A DNA stretch of 64,000 nucleotides from Aureimonas sp. ME7 (lineage in GTDB: Bacteria > Pseudomonadota > Alphaproteobacteria > Rhizobiales > Rhizobiaceae): positions 186,001 through 250,000 of the forward strand of contig NZ_CAJCKW010000006.1 in assembly GCF_903970965.1 (NCBI RefSeq), in the 5' to 3' direction. Shown piece by piece: positions 51,545 to 60,911 of this stretch. How positions within the stretch are numbered: position 1 is the first letter of the stretch; each line of letters begins with the position of its first letter. The notes under the pieces were generated by a model, which was not told the DNA's origin, did no database searches, and was given only the letters and a program-made list of their open reading frames with translations. The position numbers were made by a program, and so were the translations under genes.

Positions 51545-52543
51545 ATGGACGAAGGTTTCGAGCGTGCCGACAACGAACACCGGGCGCCGCTTCGCACGCA
51601 GTTCCGCTCCACGACCCGGCCGCTGATCGTCACGCCGACGTTCCTGACGCGCGCGGACGATACGTCCTGGCGCGAGCGCCCGCACGACGAGGGCTCATCG
51701 AGGGGCCGCTCGGGGAGCGGGGTCGAGCATCCCGACCGGCGGCCGCAGGCCCTGGCGCTCGAACCCGACCCCGACCTCGCCTTCGAGCATTGGGACGAAT
51801 ATTGGCGAAAGGTCCATGGACCGAAGTTCGCCTGGAACGAGCCGGGCAGTTCGTCCGAGCGCGTGCTGCGCTACGACCAGGTCCACCGCATCGCGGCCGG
51901 CCCCTCCTCCTTCTTCGCGCCGCCCTATCGCGCGATGGTCGACGAGACGGGGCGCCTACCCTCCGATCCCGAGAAGCGGGTTCCCCGGATGGAGCGCCCG
52001 CGCTGGGACGGCTTCGCCTATATCGCCTACGAGAGCGAAGCGGATATCGAGGCGACGCTCGGACAGGAGAAGTTCGCCCGGCGCATCATCGCCGACGAGC
52101 AGACCGTGTTCCGAATGGTGACGCGCGAGATCGCGCGCGAGTTCATCCTGATCCCCAGCGCCCGTCACCGCGATCCGATCAGCCTCGTGAAGATCCATGT
52201 GCGCCGGCCCGAGCTGACGCGCGACGAGTTCCAGCATCGCCTTCTGGACGAGCATGCCGATCTCGTCATGTCCAAGGGCGCGACCCACGAATTCGTTCGC
52301 CGCTATGCCCAGCTCCACAACATCGGCTCCACGCAGGAAGATCCCGAGGGGGTCAAGATCGACGCGGTCTCCGTCCTGTCCTTCGCCAGCGTGAACGATG
52401 TCGAGGACTACCTCGTCAGCCCCGACCATGGCGCCATCGAAAAGTCCGAGAACGCGCTTGCGGGCGCGGGGTCGGAGTGGTGGACGGCGGTGAACTACGG
52501 CGTGATCAACCGTTTGATGCCGGAACTGGCGACGCAGCGCTGA
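51545..52543 (+). CDS. EthD-domain-like protein, two ferredoxin-like domains
   Basis: 332 residues. Two EthD-like modules can be seen: EHWDEYWRKVHGPKFA (about 82-97) with a following WDGFAYIAYESEADIEA, and a second, LVKIHVRRPELTRDEFQHRL (about 218-237) with LLDEHADLVM and a later VSVLSFASVNDVEDYL. The first about 75 residues are Arg/Ser-rich and probably disordered, an unusual extension. GGAGGTGG precedes the ATG. Function in this family is poorly known; partners include small oxidoreductase systems. It probably acts with the PRISE-like SDR in one operon. Confidence 0.75.
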   Translation: MDEGFERADNEHRAPLRTQFRSTTRPLIVTPTFLTRADDTSWRERPHDEGSSRGRSGSGVEHPDRRPQALALEPDPDLAFEHWDEYWRKVHGPKFAWNEPGSSSERVLRYDQVHRIAAGPSSFFAPPYRAMVDETGRLPSDPEKRVPRMERPRWDGFAYIAYESEADIEATLGQEKFARRIIADEQTVFRMVTREIAREFILIPSARHRDPISLVKIHVRRPELTRDEFQHRLLDEHADLVMSKGATHEFVRRYAQLHNIGSTQEDPEGVKIDAVSVLSFASVNDVEDYLVSPDHGAIEKSENALAGAGSEWWTAVNYGVINRLMPELATQR

Positions 52544-52564
52544 CCAAATCGGCCGGATTGCCGG

Positions 52565-53512
52565 CTATGGGAGGCGCGACACGGCGGGGTCGCGGCTGCG
52601 GATCCGGGCGGCGGCGCGGCGCAGCTCGGCCAGAAGCGTCTCGCTCGCCGGATCGACGGGCCGGTCGGCGCGCATGGTCACGCCGACCGGCCCGAGGGTC
52701 TGCGCCGTGTCCACCGGCAGCGTCGCCAGTGTGCCGTCGGCGACATCCTGCTCCACCACGCCCTCGGAGATCAGCCAGATGGCGTCCCCGCCGCGTACAT
52801 AGGCCCGGCCGAACGCGGGAGACACGGTTTCCAGGACGGCCGGGAACCGGGGAAGCCCGAGCGCCAGGACGAGGCGATCCACCACCGGCCGGATCGCCGA
52901 GCCCGGCGGGGGCATCAGCGCCTCGAACTCGGAGATGCGCGAGACGTCGAGCGCCTTGCGCTGGCGCAAGGGGTGCTTAGGGTTCACCACGAAGGCGATC
53001 CGTTCCGAATAAAGCTGCTCGAAGGCGAAGTCCGCCATCTCCGCGGCATCGCCCATGCGCCCGATGACGATGTCGAGGTCGCCGCCTCGGAGCTGGGACA
53101 GGAGATAGGCGTTGGGTCCGGTGACGACGCGCGGCACCGCGCCCAGACCGGCGGCCATGAACGCCCGGAGAACCTGCGGCAGGAGCCGGGCCGACACGGT
53201 CGGCAGGGCGCCGATCCGCAGCGGGGGCGCCTGCGGGGAACGCGCATCCAGAAGCGCCCCGACGCCCCGACGCAGCGAAACGAGGCTGGCCTCGGCATGG
53301 CGCAGAAAGATCTCGCCGAAGGTGGTGAGGGCAACCGTTCGGCGCGAACGGTCGAGAAGCGGAACGGCCAGCAGCGCTTCCAGCTCGCGCACGGTCTTGG
53401 AAACGGCCGGCTGCGTCACTGCCAGCGCGTCCGCCGCCTTCACGAAGCTCCTCGCCCTGGCGACCTCCACGAACGTCGTCAGATGGCGCATCCGGATACC
53501 GGGCGGCAACAT
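52565..53512 (-). CDS. pcaQ: LysR-family regulator of the pca genes (PcaQ-like)
   Basis: 315 residues from ATG 53512, which has GGAG eight bases upstream; an ATG at 53518 is too close to that site and inside the operator. HTH: MRHLTTFVEVARARSFVKAADALAVTQPAVSKTVRELE, cited by its ends MRHLTTFVE and SKTVRELE; effector domain follows (PLRIGALPTVSARLLP). PcaQ-type proteins activate the pca operon with beta-carboxymuconate as coinducer. It is divergent from pcaL and separated from it by 105 bp that hold a PcaQ-like box. Confidence 0.85.
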   Translation of the reverse strand: MLPPGIRMRHLTTFVEVARARSFVKAADALAVTQPAVSKTVRELEALLAVPLLDRSRRTVALTTFGEIFLRHAEASLVSLRRGVGALLDARSPQAPPLRIGALPTVSARLLPQVLRAFMAAGLGAVPRVVTGPNAYLLSQLRGGDLDIVIGRMGDAAEMADFAFEQLYSERIAFVVNPKHPLRQRKALDVSRISEFEALMPPPGSAIRPVVDRLVLALGLPRFPAVLETVSPAFGRAYVRGGDAIWLISEGVVEQDVADGTLATLPVDTAQTLGPVGVTMRADRPVDPASETLLAELRRAAARIRSRDPAVSRLP

Positions 53513-53516
53513 TCCC

Positions 53517-53532
53517 ATAACTCCAGGGTTAT
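53517..53532. promoter_or_regulatory. PcaQ-like binding site
   Basis: ATAACTCCAGGGTTAT, an inverted repeat ATAAC-N6-GTTAT in the pcaQ-pcaL intergenic region. It fits the rhizobial PcaQ site as I recall it (ATAACC-N4-GGTTAA) with two changes. It begins 5 bp upstream of the chosen pcaQ start, so PcaQ binding could both activate pcaL and repress pcaQ. Confidence 0.6.
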
Positions 53533-53617
53533 ATTGAGCCGACAAAAGGTCATTTCCGTCCGCTTCGCAAGCCTTGTAGCATGAGAGTCGCCGCATCGGG
53601 AGGAGCGTCCGCAGTCC

Positions 53618-54796
53618 ATGCCTTTCAGATCCGTCAACGGCATCGCCATCCATTATCGCCTGGCGGGACCACCCGGCCGGCCGCGGCTGGCGTTCCTCAA
53701 CTCGCTCGGCAGCGACCTGCGCATCTGGGACGAGGTCGTCGAGCGGCTGAGCCGCGACCACGAATTGCTGCTATACGACATGCGAGGGCATGGCTTGAGC
53801 GAGGAAACGCCGCCCCCTTATTCGCTCGACCTGCATCTGGAGGATTTCACGGGCCTTCTGGACGCGCTGGGATGGGAACGGGTGGTTCCCGTCGGCTTGT
53901 CGGTCGGCGGTCTCGTGGCACAGGCCTTCGCCGCGCGTCATCCCGAACGCGTAGAAGCGCTGGTCCTCCTGGATACGGCGGCGAAGATCGGCACTACGCA
54001 AAGCTGGAACGAACGGATCGCTTCGGTGGAGGAAAATGGCCTCGCGTCCATTTCCGCCGCCGTGGTCGAGCGCTGGTTCGGCGCCTCGTTCCGTTCCGGG
54101 GAGCCGGCGGCGCTGCGAGGTTGGCAAGCGATGCTGGAGCGCACGACGGTCGCCGGCTACGCGGGCACCTGCGCGGCCCTCAGAGACGCCGACCTGCGGC
54201 CCGAATGCGCCGCCATTCGAGCTCCGACCCTCGTCGCGGTGGGAACGGAGGATCTGGCGACGCCGCCCGCGCTCGTGCGCGACACCGCCGAACGCATCGC
54301 CGGCAGCCGCTTCGTCGAGATCCCGGGCGCCGGCCATCTCCCCTGCATCGATCAGCCGGTCGAGATCGCCCGGCTGATCGACGAGCACGTTTCCGCCGTC
54401 CGGCAGCCAGAGGCGGAACGCTACGATGCCGGCATGGCGGTGCGCCGGTCGGTTCTGGGCGATGCCCACGTGGATCGCGCCAGCGCCGCGATCACCGATT
54501 TCGACCGCTCCTTCCAGCGCTTCATCACCGAAGGGGCCTGGGGAACGGTCTGGTCCGGCCGCCATTTCACCCGCCGCGAGCGCTCGATCGTCACCATCGC
54601 GCTCCTGGCCGCGCTCGGCCAGGACGAGGAGGTCGCCATGCATGTGCGCGCCACGCGCAACACGGGCGCCACGCAGAGCGACATCGCCGAGGCGCTCATG
54701 CACGTCGCGGTTTATGCCGGGGTTCCGGCGGCCAACCATGCGATCCGGATCGCCAAGACGGTGTTGGCCGATATGAACGGGAGGCAGGCTCCATGA
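53618..54796 (+). CDS. pcaL: fused 3-oxoadipate enol-lactonase and 4-carboxymuconolactone decarboxylase
   Basis: 392 residues. Residues 1 to about 255: alpha/beta hydrolase PcaD with nucleophile Ser95 in GLSVGG and catalytic His in GAGHLP. From about 265: PcaC, with [13 protein letters not shown], the AhpD-like block [22 protein letters not shown], cited by its ends ERSIVTIAL and DEEVAMH, and GVPAANHAI. The fusion performs two consecutive steps, decarboxylation of gamma-carboxymuconolactone and hydrolysis of the enol-lactone. First gene of the pca operon; its stop overlaps pcaH as ATGA. Confidence 0.92.
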   Translation: MPFRSVNGIAIHYRLAGPPGRPRLAFLNSLGSDLRIWDEVVERLSRDHELLLYDMRGHGLSEETPPPYSLDLHLEDFTGLLDALGWERVVPVGLSVGGLVAQAFAARHPERVEALVLLDTAAKIGTTQSWNERIASVEENGLASISAAVVERWFGASFRSGEPAALRGWQAMLERTTVAGYAGTCAALRDADLRPECAAIRAPTLVAVGTEDLATPPALVRDTAERIAGSRFVEIPGAGHLPCIDQPVEIARLIDEHVSAVRQPEAERYDAGMAVRRSVLGDAHVDRASAAITDFDRSFQRFITEGAWGTVWSGRHFTRRERSIVTIALLAALGQDEEVAMHVRATRNTGATQSDIAEALMHVAVYAGVPAANHAIRIAKTVLADMNGRQAP

Positions 54797-55515
54797 GCGG
54801 CTCGTATTTCCAACGCGACCGGGACTGGCATCCGCCGGGATACACGCCGACCTACAAGACGTCGGTGCTGCGGTCGCCGCGCCACGCTCTCCTGTCGCTT
54901 CCCACCACGACCTCGGAGGAAACCGGGCCGGTCTTCGGGCACGACGTTCTCGGACCGCTCGACAACGACCTCATCCGCAACTGGAGCCAGAACGGCGGCG
55001 AGGCGATCGGCCAGCGCATCGTGGTCTACGGCCGCGTCCTCGACGAGGAGGCGCGTCCGGTGCGCGGGGCGCTGGTCGAGTTCTGGCAGGCCAACGCGGG
55101 CGGGCGCTACCGCCACCGGAAGGAAAGCTATCTCGCCGCTCTCGATCCGAACTTCGGCGGCTGCGGTCGGGCGATCACCGACGAGGACGGGCGCTATTCC
55201 TTCCGCACGATCAAACCAGGGGCCTATCCCTGGCCGAACAGGGTGAACGACTGGCGCCCGGCGCACATCCACTTCTCGATCTTCGGCCACGCCTTCGCCC
55301 AGCGCCTGATCACCCAGATGTATTTCGAGGGCGACCCGATGATCTGGCAATGCCCGATCGTGCGCACGATCCCCGACAGGGCGGGGATCGAACAGCTCGT
55401 CGCCGCGCTCGACCGCAACGCGACCCTTCCCATGGACAGCCTCGCCTACAAGTTCGACATCGTGCTGCGCGGCCGCCGCTCCACGATGTTCGAGAACCGG
55501 ATGGAGGGCAACTGA
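54793..55515 (+). CDS. pcaH: protocatechuate 3,4-dioxygenase, beta subunit
   Basis: 240 residues. All four iron ligands are present with family spacing: Tyr106 in GRYRH, Tyr145 in GAYPW, His158 and His160 in PAHIH. It opens protocatechuate between C3 and C4 to give beta-carboxymuconate, together with PcaG. Overlaps pcaL (ATGA) and pcaG (TGATG), which indicates coupled translation of the two subunits. Confidence 0.93.
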   Translation: MSGSYFQRDRDWHPPGYTPTYKTSVLRSPRHALLSLPTTTSEETGPVFGHDVLGPLDNDLIRNWSQNGGEAIGQRIVVYGRVLDEEARPVRGALVEFWQANAGGRYRHRKESYLAALDPNFGGCGRAITDEDGRYSFRTIKPGAYPWPNRVNDWRPAHIHFSIFGHAFAQRLITQMYFEGDPMIWQCPIVRTIPDRAGIEQLVAALDRNATLPMDSLAYKFDIVLRGRRSTMFENRMEGN

Positions 55516-56141
55516 TGGTCCAGCCGCTTCGCTACCTCAAGGAATCGCCTTCGCAGACCGCCGGCCCTTATGTCCATATCGGCACCAATCCGAACTGGGT
55601 CGAGATCACCGGCGTCTGGAAGAGCGACCTCGGCCTCGTCCTGGTGGGACCCGACACCCGGGGCGAGCGGGTGATCCTCGAAGGATGCATCACCGACGGT
55701 TCGGGGGCTCCGGTGCGCGACGCGCTCGTCGAGATCTGGCAGGCCGATGCGGCGGGCCTTCACAACTCGCCGCAGGAGCGGCGCGGCCGGGCCGATCCGG
55801 CCTTCGCCGGCTGGGCGCGTCAGCCCGTCGACGACCGGGACGGCTCGTTCCGCTTCGAGACCATCCGTCCCGGACCGGTGCCCTATCCCGACGGCCGGAT
55901 GCAGGCACCGCACGTCAGCGTCTGGATCGTGGCGCGCGGGATCAACATCGGTCTGCATACGCGCCTCTACTTCGGCGACGAAGCGGAGGCGAACGCAACC
56001 GATCCGCTTCTCAACCGCATTCCCGAGCCCGAGCGCCGCGCGACCCTCGTTGCGCCGCGAAGCGAGCGAGACGGGCTTCCCGTCTTCCGCTTCGACGTGC
56101 GCCTGCAAGGCGAGAACGAAACCGTGTTCCTCGACATCTGA
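55515..56141 (+). CDS. pcaG: protocatechuate 3,4-dioxygenase, alpha subunit
   Basis: 208 residues. SQTAGPYVHIG at the N-terminus and VLEGCITDGSGAPVRDALVEIWQAD (cited by ends LEGCITDG and EIWQAD), then PDGRMQAPHVSVWIVARG. It has the same fold as PcaH but no full iron site, as usual for the alpha subunit. ATG overlaps the pcaH stop. Confidence 0.93.
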   Translation: MVQPLRYLKESPSQTAGPYVHIGTNPNWVEITGVWKSDLGLVLVGPDTRGERVILEGCITDGSGAPVRDALVEIWQADAAGLHNSPQERRGRADPAFAGWARQPVDDRDGSFRFETIRPGPVPYPDGRMQAPHVSVWIVARGINIGLHTRLYFGDEAEANATDPLLNRIPEPERRATLVAPRSERDGLPVFRFDVRLQGENETVFLDI

Positions 56142-56149
56142 AGGCCATC

Positions 56150-56884
56150 ATGGACAAGACGATATCAAGCCTCGCCGATGCGGTGGCCGGCATCCCGGAC
56201 GGCGCCGTCGTGATGATCGGCGGCTTCGGCGGCTCGGGCGCGCCGATCGAACTCATCCATGCCCTGATCGACCGGTTTCTGGCGACGGGCTCGCCCCGCG
56301 ACCTGACGGTCGTCAACAACAACGCGGGCAACGGTCATGTGGGTCTGGCCGCCTTGATCGAGCAAGGCATGGTGCGAAAGCTCGTCTGCTCGTTTCCGCG
56401 TTCGGCCGATCCGCGCGTCTTCACCGAACGCTATCTGGCCGGCGAGATCGAACTGGAGCTGGTGCCGCAGGGCACGTTGGCCGAGCGCATCCGCGCAGGC
56501 GGGGCAGGCATTCCCGCCTTCTACACGCCGACGAGCTTCGGCACGGATCTGGCCAAGGGCAAGCCCGTCGAGGAGTTCGACGGTCGCCCTTACGTGCGCG
56601 AGCTCTGGCTGAAGGCCGACTACGCGCTGGTGAAGGCCCATCGGGGCGATACGCTCGGCAACCTCGTCTTCAACAAGGCGGCACGCAACTTCAATCCGCT
56701 GATGTGCATGGCCGCCGCGAACGCGATCGTGCAGGTGAGCGAGATCGTCGCGCCCGGCGCGATCGATCCCGAAACGGTGGTGACGCCCGGCATCTTCGTA
56801 CAGGGGCTCGTCGAGGTGAGCGATCCGGCCCAGGAGGAGGACCTCAACCGCGCCGAGGCCCGCTATCCGGAGATCGCCGCATGA
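56150..56884 (+). CDS. pcaI: 3-oxoadipate CoA-transferase, subunit A
   Basis: 244 residues, class I CoA-transferase subunit A: VVMIGGFGGSGAPIELI at the N-terminus, VVNNNAGNGHVGLA, LVPQGTLAERIRAGGAGIPAFYT (cited by ends LVPQGTLAE and IPAFYT). Pairs with PcaJ to move CoA from succinyl-CoA to beta-ketoadipate. Starts 8 bp after pcaG; its stop overlaps pcaJ. Confidence 0.93.
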   Translation: MDKTISSLADAVAGIPDGAVVMIGGFGGSGAPIELIHALIDRFLATGSPRDLTVVNNNAGNGHVGLAALIEQGMVRKLVCSFPRSADPRVFTERYLAGEIELELVPQGTLAERIRAGGAGIPAFYTPTSFGTDLAKGKPVEEFDGRPYVRELWLKADYALVKAHRGDTLGNLVFNKAARNFNPLMCMAAANAIVQVSEIVAPGAIDPETVVTPGIFVQGLVEVSDPAQEEDLNRAEARYPEIAA

Positions 56885-57573
56885 GCGCGCCCGCTTCCAC
56901 CGACGCCCCGCGTCTTTCCCCCGCCCAGATCGCCTGGCGCGCCGCGCAGGACATCGCGGACGGCGCCTATGTCAATCTGGGCATCGGCCTGCCCGAGATG
57001 GTGGCGCGCTTCCAGCCGCCCGGGCGACAGGCCGTCTTCCACACGGAGAACGGCATTCTCGGCTTCGGGGAAGCCCCGCCGGCGGGAAGCGAGGACTGGG
57101 ATCTCATCAACGCCGGCAAGAAGGCGGTGACGATCAAGCCGGGCACCACCTTCTTCCATCACGCGGATTCCTTCGCGATGGTGCGCGGCGGGCATCTGGA
57201 CGTCGCGATCCTCGGCGCCTACGAGGTGGCTGAGACCGGCGACCTCGCCAACTGGTCGACCGGTCCCAAGGGCGTGCCGGCGGTGGGCGGTGCGATGGAC
57301 CTCGTGCACGGCGCCAAGCGCGTCGCCGTCATCACCGACCACGTGACCAAGGACGGACGTCCCAAGCTGGTGAAGCGGTGCTCCCTGCCGCTGACGGGCG
57401 TGGGGTGCGTGACGCGCATCTACACGAGCCATGCCGTGGTCGATGTCGAGAACGGACGTTTCGTCCTGCGCGAAAAGCTCGCCTCCCTGTCCGTTGACGA
57501 GCTCCAGGCGATGACGGGGGCCGAACTCGTCGTTCCGGACGGGGTCGCGGACCTGCAGGCGGAGGACATCTGA
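56881..57573 (+). CDS. pcaJ: 3-oxoadipate CoA-transferase, subunit B
   Basis: 230 residues. GAYVNLGIGLPEMVA and the catalytic glutamate in HTENGILG (Glu56), then FHHADSFAMVRGGHLDVAILGA (cited by ends FHHADSFAM and VAILGA). Subunit B of the class I CoA-transferase. ATGA overlap with pcaI; the thiolase gene starts 1 bp after its stop codon. Confidence 0.93.
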   Translation: MSAPASTDAPRLSPAQIAWRAAQDIADGAYVNLGIGLPEMVARFQPPGRQAVFHTENGILGFGEAPPAGSEDWDLINAGKKAVTIKPGTTFFHHADSFAMVRGGHLDVAILGAYEVAETGDLANWSTGPKGVPAVGGAMDLVHGAKRVAVITDHVTKDGRPKLVKRCSLPLTGVGCVTRIYTSHAVVDVENGRFVLREKLASLSVDELQAMTGAELVVPDGVADLQAEDI

Positions 57574-57574
57574 C

Positions 57575-58777
57575 ATGACAGAAGCGTTCATCTGCGCCTA
57601 TCTGCGCACGCCCATCGGCCGCTTCGGCGGAGCGCTTTCGTCCGTGCGCGCTGACGACCTGGGCGCCGTGCCGCTTCGGGCGCTGATGGAGCGCCACGCC
57701 TCCGTGGACTGGGAGGCGGTGGACGACGTCGTCTTCGGCTGCGCCAACCAGGCGGGCGAGGACAACCGCAACGTGGCGCGCATGTCCCTGCTTCTGGCGG
57801 GTCTTCCCGAAACCGTGACGGGCACCACGATCAACCGCCTGTGCGGCTCGGGGATGGACGCCGTGATCACGGCCGCGCGCGCGGTCAAGGCGGGGGAGGC
57901 CGAACTCGTGATCGCCGGCGGCATCGAATCGATGAGCCGCGCCCCGTTCGTCCTGCCCAAGGCCGAGACCGCCTTCTCGCGCCATGCCGAGATCCACGAC
58001 ACGACCATCGGCTGGCGCTTCGTGAACCCCTTGATGAAGGCGCAGTACGGCGTCGATTCCATGCCCGAAACGGGCGAGAACGTCGCTGAGGATTTCGGCA
58101 TCAGCCGAGGGGACCAGGACGCTTTCGCCGTGCGCTCCCAGAACAAGGCAGCCGAAGCACAGGAGAACGGCCGCCTCGCCCGCGAGATCGTCCCCGTCAC
58201 GATCCCGCAGCGCAAGGGCGAGCCCAAGGTCGTCGACCGGGACGAGCACCCGCGCGCCACGACGATCGAGACGCTGGCCAAGCTGCCGACCCCGTTCCGC
58301 AAGGGCGGAACGGTGACGGCCGGCAACGCGTCCGGCGTCAACGACGGAGCGGCGGCGTTGATCGTGGCGTCCGAAGCGGCGGCCAGGCGGCACGGCCTCA
58401 CCCCCATCGCCCGCATCCTCGGCGGTGCGACGGCAGGCGTGCCTCCCCGCATCATGGGCTTCGGCCCCGCCCCCGCCTCCCGTAAGCTGATGGAGCGGCT
58501 GGGGCTTTCGGAGCGCGACTTCGACGTGATCGAGCTCAACGAGGCCTTCGCATCCCAAGGTCTCGCGAGCTTGCGGGACCTCGGGATCGCCGACGACGAC
58601 GCGCGCGTCAATCCGAACGGGGGCGCCATCGCGCTCGGCCATCCGCTCGGCATGTCGGGCGCGCGCATCACCGGAACCGCCGCCCTGGAACTGCAGCTGA
58701 ACGCCGGGCGCCGGGCGCTCGCCACCATGTGCATCGGCGTCGGGCAGGGCATCGCCGTGGCCCTGGAAAAGGCGTGA
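57575..58777 (+). CDS. pcaF: 3-oxoadipyl-CoA thiolase
   Basis: 400 residues. Nucleophilic Cys90 in NRLCGSGMD, NEAFAS, His in GGAIALGHPLG and second Cys in MCIGVGQG, all as in type II thiolases. It cleaves beta-ketoadipyl-CoA to succinyl-CoA and acetyl-CoA, the last step of the pathway. EAELVIAGGIESMSRAPFV, cited by its ends EAELVIAGG and SRAPFV, is characteristic of PcaF. A GTG start for pcaB overlaps its stop. Confidence 0.92.
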   Translation: MTEAFICAYLRTPIGRFGGALSSVRADDLGAVPLRALMERHASVDWEAVDDVVFGCANQAGEDNRNVARMSLLLAGLPETVTGTTINRLCGSGMDAVITAARAVKAGEAELVIAGGIESMSRAPFVLPKAETAFSRHAEIHDTTIGWRFVNPLMKAQYGVDSMPETGENVAEDFGISRGDQDAFAVRSQNKAAEAQENGRLAREIVPVTIPQRKGEPKVVDRDEHPRATTIETLAKLPTPFRKGGTVTAGNASGVNDGAAALIVASEAAARRHGLTPIARILGGATAGVPPRIMGFGPAPASRKLMERLGLSERDFDVIELNEAFASQGLASLRDLGIADDDARVNPNGGAIALGHPLGMSGARITGTAALELQLNAGRRALATMCIGVGQGIAVALEKA

Positions 58778-59817
58778 CCCGCGAACCGCTGCTCGGCGCG
58801 CTCACCGGCGACACGTCCATCGCCGCGCTGTTTCGGCCGGACGCCGAGGTGGATGCCCTTCGCCGCTTCGAGATCGCCTTGGCCGAGGCCGAGGCGGCGG
58901 CCGGGCTGATCGATCCGTCCGCGGCGGAAGCGATCGGGCGCGCGCTGGCCGACATGGCGTTCGACTTCGATCGGTTGGCCTCGGGCCTTCGACGCGACGG
59001 CGTCGTCGTTCCGGAACTGGTCCGCCAGTTGCGGCAGGTCGTGGGCGAGCCATTCGGGGGCTTGGTGCATCTTGGCGCCACCAGCCAGGACGCCATCGAC
59101 ACCGGCCTGATGCTGAGGCTGCGGACCGTGTTCGACATCCTAGGCGGGCGATTGTCAACGCTCATCGACCGTCTGGACCGGCTCGACGCGGAGCAGGGCA
59201 CGCGCACGCTCATGGCGCAGACGCGCATGCAGGCCGCCCTTCCCTTCACGGTCGCCGCCAAGCTGCGGACATGGACCACCCCTTTGCGCAACCACGCCCG
59301 GCGGCTGGCAAGCCTGCGGGAGGGCCTCGCCGTCCAGCTCGCAGGACCGATCGGCGACGGATCGAGCTTTTGGGGCGAGGCGGCAGCGGTGCGCGCCGAG
59401 CTTGCCCGGCGTCTCGACCTTGCCGATGCCGCCCCCTGGCACTCGGATCGCACCGCGATCATGGACGTCGCGCAGGGTCTGGTCCTCCTGACCGGAACGC
59501 TCGGCAAGATCGGACAGGATGTCGCCTTGATGGCGCAGAACGAGATCGCCGCGATCAAGCTGGCCGGCGGGGGGGCATCCTCGGCCATGGCGCACAAGCA
59601 GAATCCGGTCGGGGCGGAGGTTCTGGTCGCCATCGCGCGCCTCAACGCCAATCTGATGGGCGCTCTCCAGCAGTCGATGATCCACGAGAACGAACGCTCG
59701 GGCTCGGCCTGGACCCTGGAATGGTCAGTCGTTCCGCAGATCGCGGAAGCGACGGGCGCGGCGCTTGGGCATGCGCTCGAATTGCTCGACGGCGCGACGC
59801 TGGGCCGATCGCGCTGA
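58774..59817 (+). CDS. pcaB: 3-carboxy-cis,cis-muconate cycloisomerase
   Basis: 347 residues from GTG 58774, overlapping the pcaF stop. Fumarase/argininosuccinase superfamily: VHLGATSQDAIDTGLMLRLR (cited by ends VHLGATSQ and TGLMLR), and the signature SSAMAHKQNPVGAE. Converts beta-carboxymuconate to gamma-carboxymuconolactone. It is shorter than the about 450-residue pseudomonad PcaB, lacking the C-terminal part, as in other alphaproteobacterial copies. It comes last in the operon although its reaction is second. Confidence 0.9.
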   Translation: MTREPLLGALTGDTSIAALFRPDAEVDALRRFEIALAEAEAAAGLIDPSAAEAIGRALADMAFDFDRLASGLRRDGVVVPELVRQLRQVVGEPFGGLVHLGATSQDAIDTGLMLRLRTVFDILGGRLSTLIDRLDRLDAEQGTRTLMAQTRMQAALPFTVAAKLRTWTTPLRNHARRLASLREGLAVQLAGPIGDGSSFWGEAAAVRAELARRLDLADAAPWHSDRTAIMDVAQGLVLLTGTLGKIGQDVALMAQNEIAAIKLAGGGASSAMAHKQNPVGAEVLVAIARLNANLMGALQQSMIHENERSGSAWTLEWSVVPQIAEATGAALGHALELLDGATLGRSR

Positions 59818-59839
59818 TGCCGCGGGACGGGAGGTCGCC

Positions 59840-60880
59840 ATGAGGGCGGTGCTGAAGACGCAACCTTGCGACCGCGCTTTCGAGATCGCCGAGGTCCGGG
59901 AGCCGGACCGGGGACCGGGGGAGGTTCTGGTGGAGATCGAGGCGGCCGGGATCTGCGGGACCGACGTGGCGATCCGCCACTGGCGCACGGCGGTGGTCGG
60001 ACAATACGCGCCCCGGTTTCCGTTGATCGTGGGACACGAGTTCGGCGGCCGGATTCTCGACCCGGGCGGCAGCTCCCTGGCGCGTGGAACGCTGGTGGCC
60101 GTCAACCCGCAGATCGCCTGCGGGGCTTGCCGCTTCTGCGACCTCGGGCGCCCCACCTTGTGCGTCGACCGCCGCCTGATGGGCGGCCGGATCGACGGCG
60201 GGTGGACGGAACGCGTCAGTGTTCCCCAAAAGAACCTCTTCGCGTTCCCGTGCGGTACCGATCCGGCGCTCGCCTCGCTCGCCGAACCCATGAGCGTGGC
60301 CGCCCACGCGGTCTGCGAGCGCGCGCCGACGCAGGCGGGGGACGTCGTGGTGGTGATCGGCGCGGGGCCGATCGGGCTTTTGTGCGCCATCTTCGCTTTG
60401 AACGCCGGGGCGTCCAAGGTTTTCGTGACGGGCCTCGACGCGGACGAGGCACGCCTGCGGCTCGCCGAGGAGCTCGGCGCCGTTCCCCTCAACGTGGAAC
60501 GCGCCGATCCGTCGCGCGAGGTGACGGCGGCGCAATGGGACGGAGCGGATGTCGTCTACGAGACCAGCGGCAGCCCGGCCGTCGTATCGCAGGCTCTGGC
60601 CTTGGCGCGCCGTGGGGGCCGCGTCGGCGTGGTCGGGCTATGCCACGGGGAAAGCCGGGTGGCCACGACGCCCCTCGTGCTTCGCGAACTGGAGGTGATC
60701 GGCTCGCGCGGCTACAACGACACGACCTGGGCCACCCTGATGCGCATCGTGCCGCGCGTTGCCGATTCGGCCCTGAGGTTGATATCGCATCGCCTGCCGC
60801 TGGAAGCGGTGGAGGACGCGATCGCTCTGGTGGAGAGCCGCCGGGCCAACAAGGTCCTTCTGTCTCCGAAGCTGGCCTGA
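59840..60880 (+). CDS. zinc-dependent alcohol dehydrogenase family protein
   Basis: 346 residues, medium-chain dehydrogenase. Catalytic zinc ligands Cys39 in CGTD and His66-Glu67 in VGHEF; structural zinc cysteines 94, 97, 100 and 108; NAD motif VVIGAGPIGLL (about 165-175). It follows pcaB by 22 bp in the same direction and may be co-transcribed, so it could feed a hydroxylated aromatic or a side-chain alcohol into the pathway. It also resembles threonine/sorbitol-type dehydrogenases; substrate open. Confidence 0.88.
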   Translation: MRAVLKTQPCDRAFEIAEVREPDRGPGEVLVEIEAAGICGTDVAIRHWRTAVVGQYAPRFPLIVGHEFGGRILDPGGSSLARGTLVAVNPQIACGACRFCDLGRPTLCVDRRLMGGRIDGGWTERVSVPQKNLFAFPCGTDPALASLAEPMSVAAHAVCERAPTQAGDVVVVIGAGPIGLLCAIFALNAGASKVFVTGLDADEARLRLAEELGAVPLNVERADPSREVTAAQWDGADVVYETSGSPAVVSQALALARRGGRVGVVGLCHGESRVATTPLVLRELEVIGSRGYNDTTWATLMRIVPRVADSALRLISHRLPLEAVEDAIALVESRRANKVLLSPKLA

Positions 60881-60886
60881 AGGATG

Positions 60887-60903
60887 GGGCGGCCGGGCCG
60901 CCC
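60887..60903. terminator. stem-loop between convergent genes
   Basis: GGGCGGC-CGG-GCCGCCC lies in the 31 bp between the stops of the rightward alcohol dehydrogenase and the leftward ATPase. A 7-bp GC stem without a T-run, placed where a two-way terminator would be expected. Confidence 0.4.
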
Positions 60904-60911
60904 GCTTCCCG

